Shown here: positions 61,461 through 64,000 of the stretch, in pieces
How positions within the stretch are numbered: the first letter of the stretch is position 1
Layout: the number at the start of each line of letters is the position of its first letter
From: JAXGMV01 sp040768445
GTDB taxonomy: Bacteria > Chloroflexota > Anaerolineae > Anaerolineales > Anaerolineaceae
NCBI GenBank assembly: GCA_040768445.1
Contig: JAXGMV010000001.1
Coordinates: forward strand, 868,001-932,000
Direction of reading: 5' to 3'
DNA: 64,000 bases
The notes under the pieces: model-generated
Told to the model about the DNA's origin: nothing
Seen by the model: the letters and a program-made list of their open reading frames with translations, nothing else
Databases searched by the model: none
Translations under genes and position numbers: made by a program

Positions 61461-63061
61461 AGGTGCTCCTTCTTTTGCGGCTGGGGGATGGTAAGTGTCA
61501 GGCGTGTGCCCCTGCCCGGCTGTGAGTCAATTGCCAGCTGCCCGCCAATGCTCTCAGCCCGTTCCCGCATCACATTCAAACCCAGGTGGTGCCCGTTGTG
61601 CTCTGCTACAGCCTTCGGGTTGAACCCGCTGCCGTGGTCCACCAGGGTGAATTGCGTAAAGCAGTCTTCAGGACGAATGGTGAGGTAAACCTGGTCATTG
61701 TTGGAATGCTTGCGAACATTGGTGAGACCCTCCTGGATGATGCGCATCACCTGCACAGACGTGCCGACATCCCATACCAGATCCGGCTCACCTTCGAGGT
61801 GCAGTGATACATCAATGTTGTAACGCGTGGTGTAGGCATCCAGGTATGCCTGCAGTGTGGTGAGAAAATCTGCTGTTGGCGAAATAACCGTGCGCATATT
61901 GAAGATGGTTTCACGCACGTCGGTATGTGCCTCACTGATCATTTCCTGCAGATCATCCAGGTTGGCAGCGGCTTTTTGAGTGCGTGCATGTGTCAGGTAA
62001 GCGGCAGCCTGTGAGGCTTTCAACTGCATTGTACCCAGCAGCTGCGCCAGGTTGTCATGCAGTTCATGCGCCAGGCGCTCACGCTCCTCAATCACGGCGA
62101 CCTCACGGGTTTTGTCGTACAGGCGTGCGTTTTCAATTGCCAGCGATACGGCATCCGCAATGCCGCAAGCCAGCTTCACCTGTTCGGGGCTGAAGTCGCG
62201 CGCTTCATCATAGGTCATCGCAAAAGCAATGGCTACCACGCTGCCCTTGGCGATAAATGGCACTGCCAGTATGGACCTGATGCCGTATGCCTGTGCCCAT
62301 TCCTGCAGGATACGCGGGTCATCCTGGGCATCGCGTGTGATCATCGGCTCTCCGGCGGTAATGACAGCTTGTTCAAAAGCGTCCAGGCTGTCAAGCGGCA
62401 TTGGCGGAATTCTCTCGCCAGAGGGTGTGCTCATGGCAGCATCATAAGGGTAAGGGATGACGAGCTTGCGTTCCAGGTCGATCAGTGAAAACGCACAGGT
62501 TGGCGTGCCTGCCACATCATTGATTGCCTCTCCCACCCGGCGCAGCACCTCATCCAGGTCAAGCGTTTCAGCTGCTGTACGTACAATCTCAAGCAGGCTG
62601 GCAGTGTTTTCCTGCTGGCGCTGGAGCTTCTGGTTCATGCTGGTTGTGTACTGCCCGGCGATAAAACCAACCGAATAGCGCAGCAAATTGTCCAGTCGAG
62701 AGCAGGCTTCCAGCATGGGGGATGTTCCCGGGCAAATCACATCACGCAGATGCGTCATGATGGATTCCTTTAACATAAACAAGGCATCAATCATGTCGTT
62801 GACCCCGGCGCCCAGTGTAAGCGCAGCCCAGTTGAACTGTGACAGGCGGTCACGCAGCACTTCATATGAACCGGTGTTGAGGTAAGTGATCACGGTGTCG
62901 AGGCTGTTGTCTATGCCGGCGCGCAGCTCGGCATCAGAGTACAGCCGGTTGGCAAAACCGGGCAGCTGGCTGATCTGGCTGAACCAGTGCTGCTGGATAC
63001 TATCCCGGGTCTCTTCCAGGAGCGTTGCAAGATTCTTTGGGGTTTCAAGCGGCATTGTCAT
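61457..63061 (-). CDS. NarX/DesK-type sensor histidine kinase
   Basis: 534 residues, cytosolic. The N-terminal 1-150 helical domain resembles a RsbRD-type sensor (LLRYSVGFIAGQYTTS). A GAF domain covers about 155-315. HisKA_3 has the phosphoacceptor His in RLAHELHDNLAQLLG. HATPase_c (about 425-530) contains GLNVMRERAESIGGQLAI and GRGTRLTLTIP. No membrane helices, so it senses an intracellular cue. Coupled by overlap to the LuxR-type regulator. Confidence 0.9.
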   Translation of the reverse strand: MTMPLETPKNLATLLEETRDSIQQHWFSQISQLPGFANRLYSDAELRAGIDNSLDTVITYLNTGSYEVLRDRLSQFNWAALTLGAGVNDMIDALFMLKESIMTHLRDVICPGTSPMLEACSRLDNLLRYSVGFIAGQYTTSMNQKLQRQQENTASLLEIVRTAAETLDLDEVLRRVGEAINDVAGTPTCAFSLIDLERKLVIPYPYDAAMSTPSGERIPPMPLDSLDAFEQAVITAGEPMITRDAQDDPRILQEWAQAYGIRSILAVPFIAKGSVVAIAFAMTYDEARDFSPEQVKLACGIADAVSLAIENARLYDKTREVAVIEERERLAHELHDNLAQLLGTMQLKASQAAAYLTHARTQKAAANLDDLQEMISEAHTDVRETIFNMRTVISPTADFLTTLQAYLDAYTTRYNIDVSLHLEGEPDLVWDVGTSVQVMRIIQEGLTNVRKHSNNDQVYLTIRPEDCFTQFTLVDHGSGFNPKAVAEHNGHHLGLNVMRERAESIGGQLAIDSQPGRGTRLTLTIPQPQKKEHL

Positions 63062-63155
63062 GCTGGGAGTTTTTCTCCTTGTTGTGCATGCACAGCATCA
63101 TTGTTACATTATCGTAGCATAGCGCCTGAGGTGTGTCAACGCGGTTGTGAGCGGC

Positions 63156-64000
63156 GGTTACAGTCACAAATATCCATAGAGAGGGTTGCAAAAAGAGAGA
63201 ATTCCAGTCACTATTGAAGTTGCAGACCACAACAGAGAAAGGAACTCTCCATGACAGACGAAGCTGTCCAAATCAGTATAACAATAAGAGTAGCAAAAAG
63301 GGAACAGAAAATTGAACGAGAAGTCAGGATAGAAGAACTGGAAGAGACAATCCAGAGGATTGCCATAGAAACCGGGCAAGAAACACTCGGAATGGGGATC
63401 AAAGAAATAGATGATCGAATAACAGAGAGACTACCAAAAAGCTGGCAGAATGTAGGGACAGAAGAGCGCTGGTTGGTGAGCAGTCTGGGAGCAATAAGAT
63501 ACAAGAGACGGATCTATCTGGATGAAAAAAGGAAACGCAGAAAGCCGGTGGATGAATTGTTGGGAATTGAAAAGTATGGACGCATGAGTGGTCGAGTTCA
63601 AGAAATGGGAGCTTCATTGGCTTGCATGGGGACCTATAGGCTGGCAGCAAGTCAGTTGAGTTATTTGATCAAGACCCCCATCAGCCATAGTGCAATACAG
63701 CGTATGGCATGGAATACCGGGAATCGAATTGCAGATGGAGAAGAAGCTGAACGCAGACGAGTGTTTGAACATGGGGAACCCGTTGAAGCAGGAAGAACAC
63801 CTGCTCCAGTTCTATATGGTGAGAGTGATGGGGTTTGGGTGCATTTACAGCGCGAGAAACAAAAATCGACTGAAGTAAGGGTAGCCATCATGAGTACCGG
63901 GCGCAAACCGGTAGGTAAAGACCGTTACCGTTTGGAGAATAAGCATTGTTTGACAGCAATCGGATTGAATTCACAGCAATGGCAAGAACATATTTTGCGA
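63156..64000 (+). mobile_element. ISLre2-family insertion sequence, copy 2, partial
   Basis: Starts GGTTACAGTCACAAATATCC at 63156 and runs past the right edge. It is identical, over the visible part, to copy 1 in the opposite orientation. Confidence 0.85.
63251..64000 (+). CDS. ISLre2-family transposase, partial
   Basis: First 250 codons of the same transposase as at 47779-49215, starting MTDEAVQISITIRVAKREQK. The visible translation shows no change from copy 1, pointing to recent duplication. The 3' end lies beyond the window. Confidence 0.93.
   Translation, partial: MTDEAVQISITIRVAKREQKIEREVRIEELEETIQRIAIETGQETLGMGIKEIDDRITERLPKSWQNVGTEERWLVSSLGAIRYKRRIYLDEKRKRRKPVDELLGIEKYGRMSGRVQEMGASLACMGTYRLAASQLSYLIKTPISHSAIQRMAWNTGNRIADGEEAERRRVFEHGEPVEAGRTPAPVLYGESDGVWVHLQREKQKSTEVRVAIMSTGRKPVGKDRYRLENKHCLTAIGLNSQQWQEHILR

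Overview
The window looks like part of a bacterial chromosome from the Chloroflexota, probably Anaerolineae-like. This is inferred from gene content: a PdxS/PdxT pair, an R3H-AAA ATPase, a translin-family protein, a BTAD/AAA/TPR regulator, an ISLre2 transposase, many P/T-rich lipoproteins, moderately high GC and many short palindromic repeats. No rRNA, tRNA or CRISPR array was found.

Positions 1-25,300 hold mostly housekeeping genes. On the minus strand are a probable selenocysteine-containing Dsb-like/cyclophilin fusion, tmk, an R3H-domain ATPase, pdxT-pdxS, a LysM protein, recN, nadK, a membrane-anchored Cas4-like nuclease split over two genes, a translin-family protein, ssb and purA. A large plus-strand regulator follows. 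Then come a candidate small RNA, mutS2, a PAS/SpoIIE phosphatase with a tandem-repeated 3' end, trmO and the radical-SAM gene amrS.

Positions 25,300-32,300 are mobile and repeat-rich. They contain a REP-associated tyrosine transposase carrying REP palindromes inside its own gene, an IS1182-type element, a vWA gene next to a macro-domain gene, a CBS protein and several repeat families.

Positions 32,300-42,600 are a compact single-strand phage head cassette: small and large terminase, protease-capsid fusion, holin-like protein, connector-like proteins, M23 endolysin, portal and a large structural protein. I see no tail, integrase or repressor genes, so it resembles a domesticated head module or gene-transfer-agent-like system more than a full prophage.

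Positions 42,700-47,700 carry a lactate permease, an Mrp/ApbC ATPase and a large lipoprotein. An ISLre2 copy (47,769-49,310) is followed by an AT-richer block with five copies of an unrecognised structured RNA, each with its own promoter and mostly its own terminator (49,327-51,186).

A tungstate ABC operon (tupCBA) follows, then a strong oriC candidate at 53,941-54,300 with seven consensus DnaA boxes, an AT-rich stretch and a (TAG)5 DnaA-trio-like run. dnaA is not adjacent. The right end holds a potassium/proton antiporter, two GMC-type oxidoreductases, a LuxR-type two-component pair and a second ISLre2 copy in the opposite orientation, so inverted IS copies bracket the RNA array and the putative origin.
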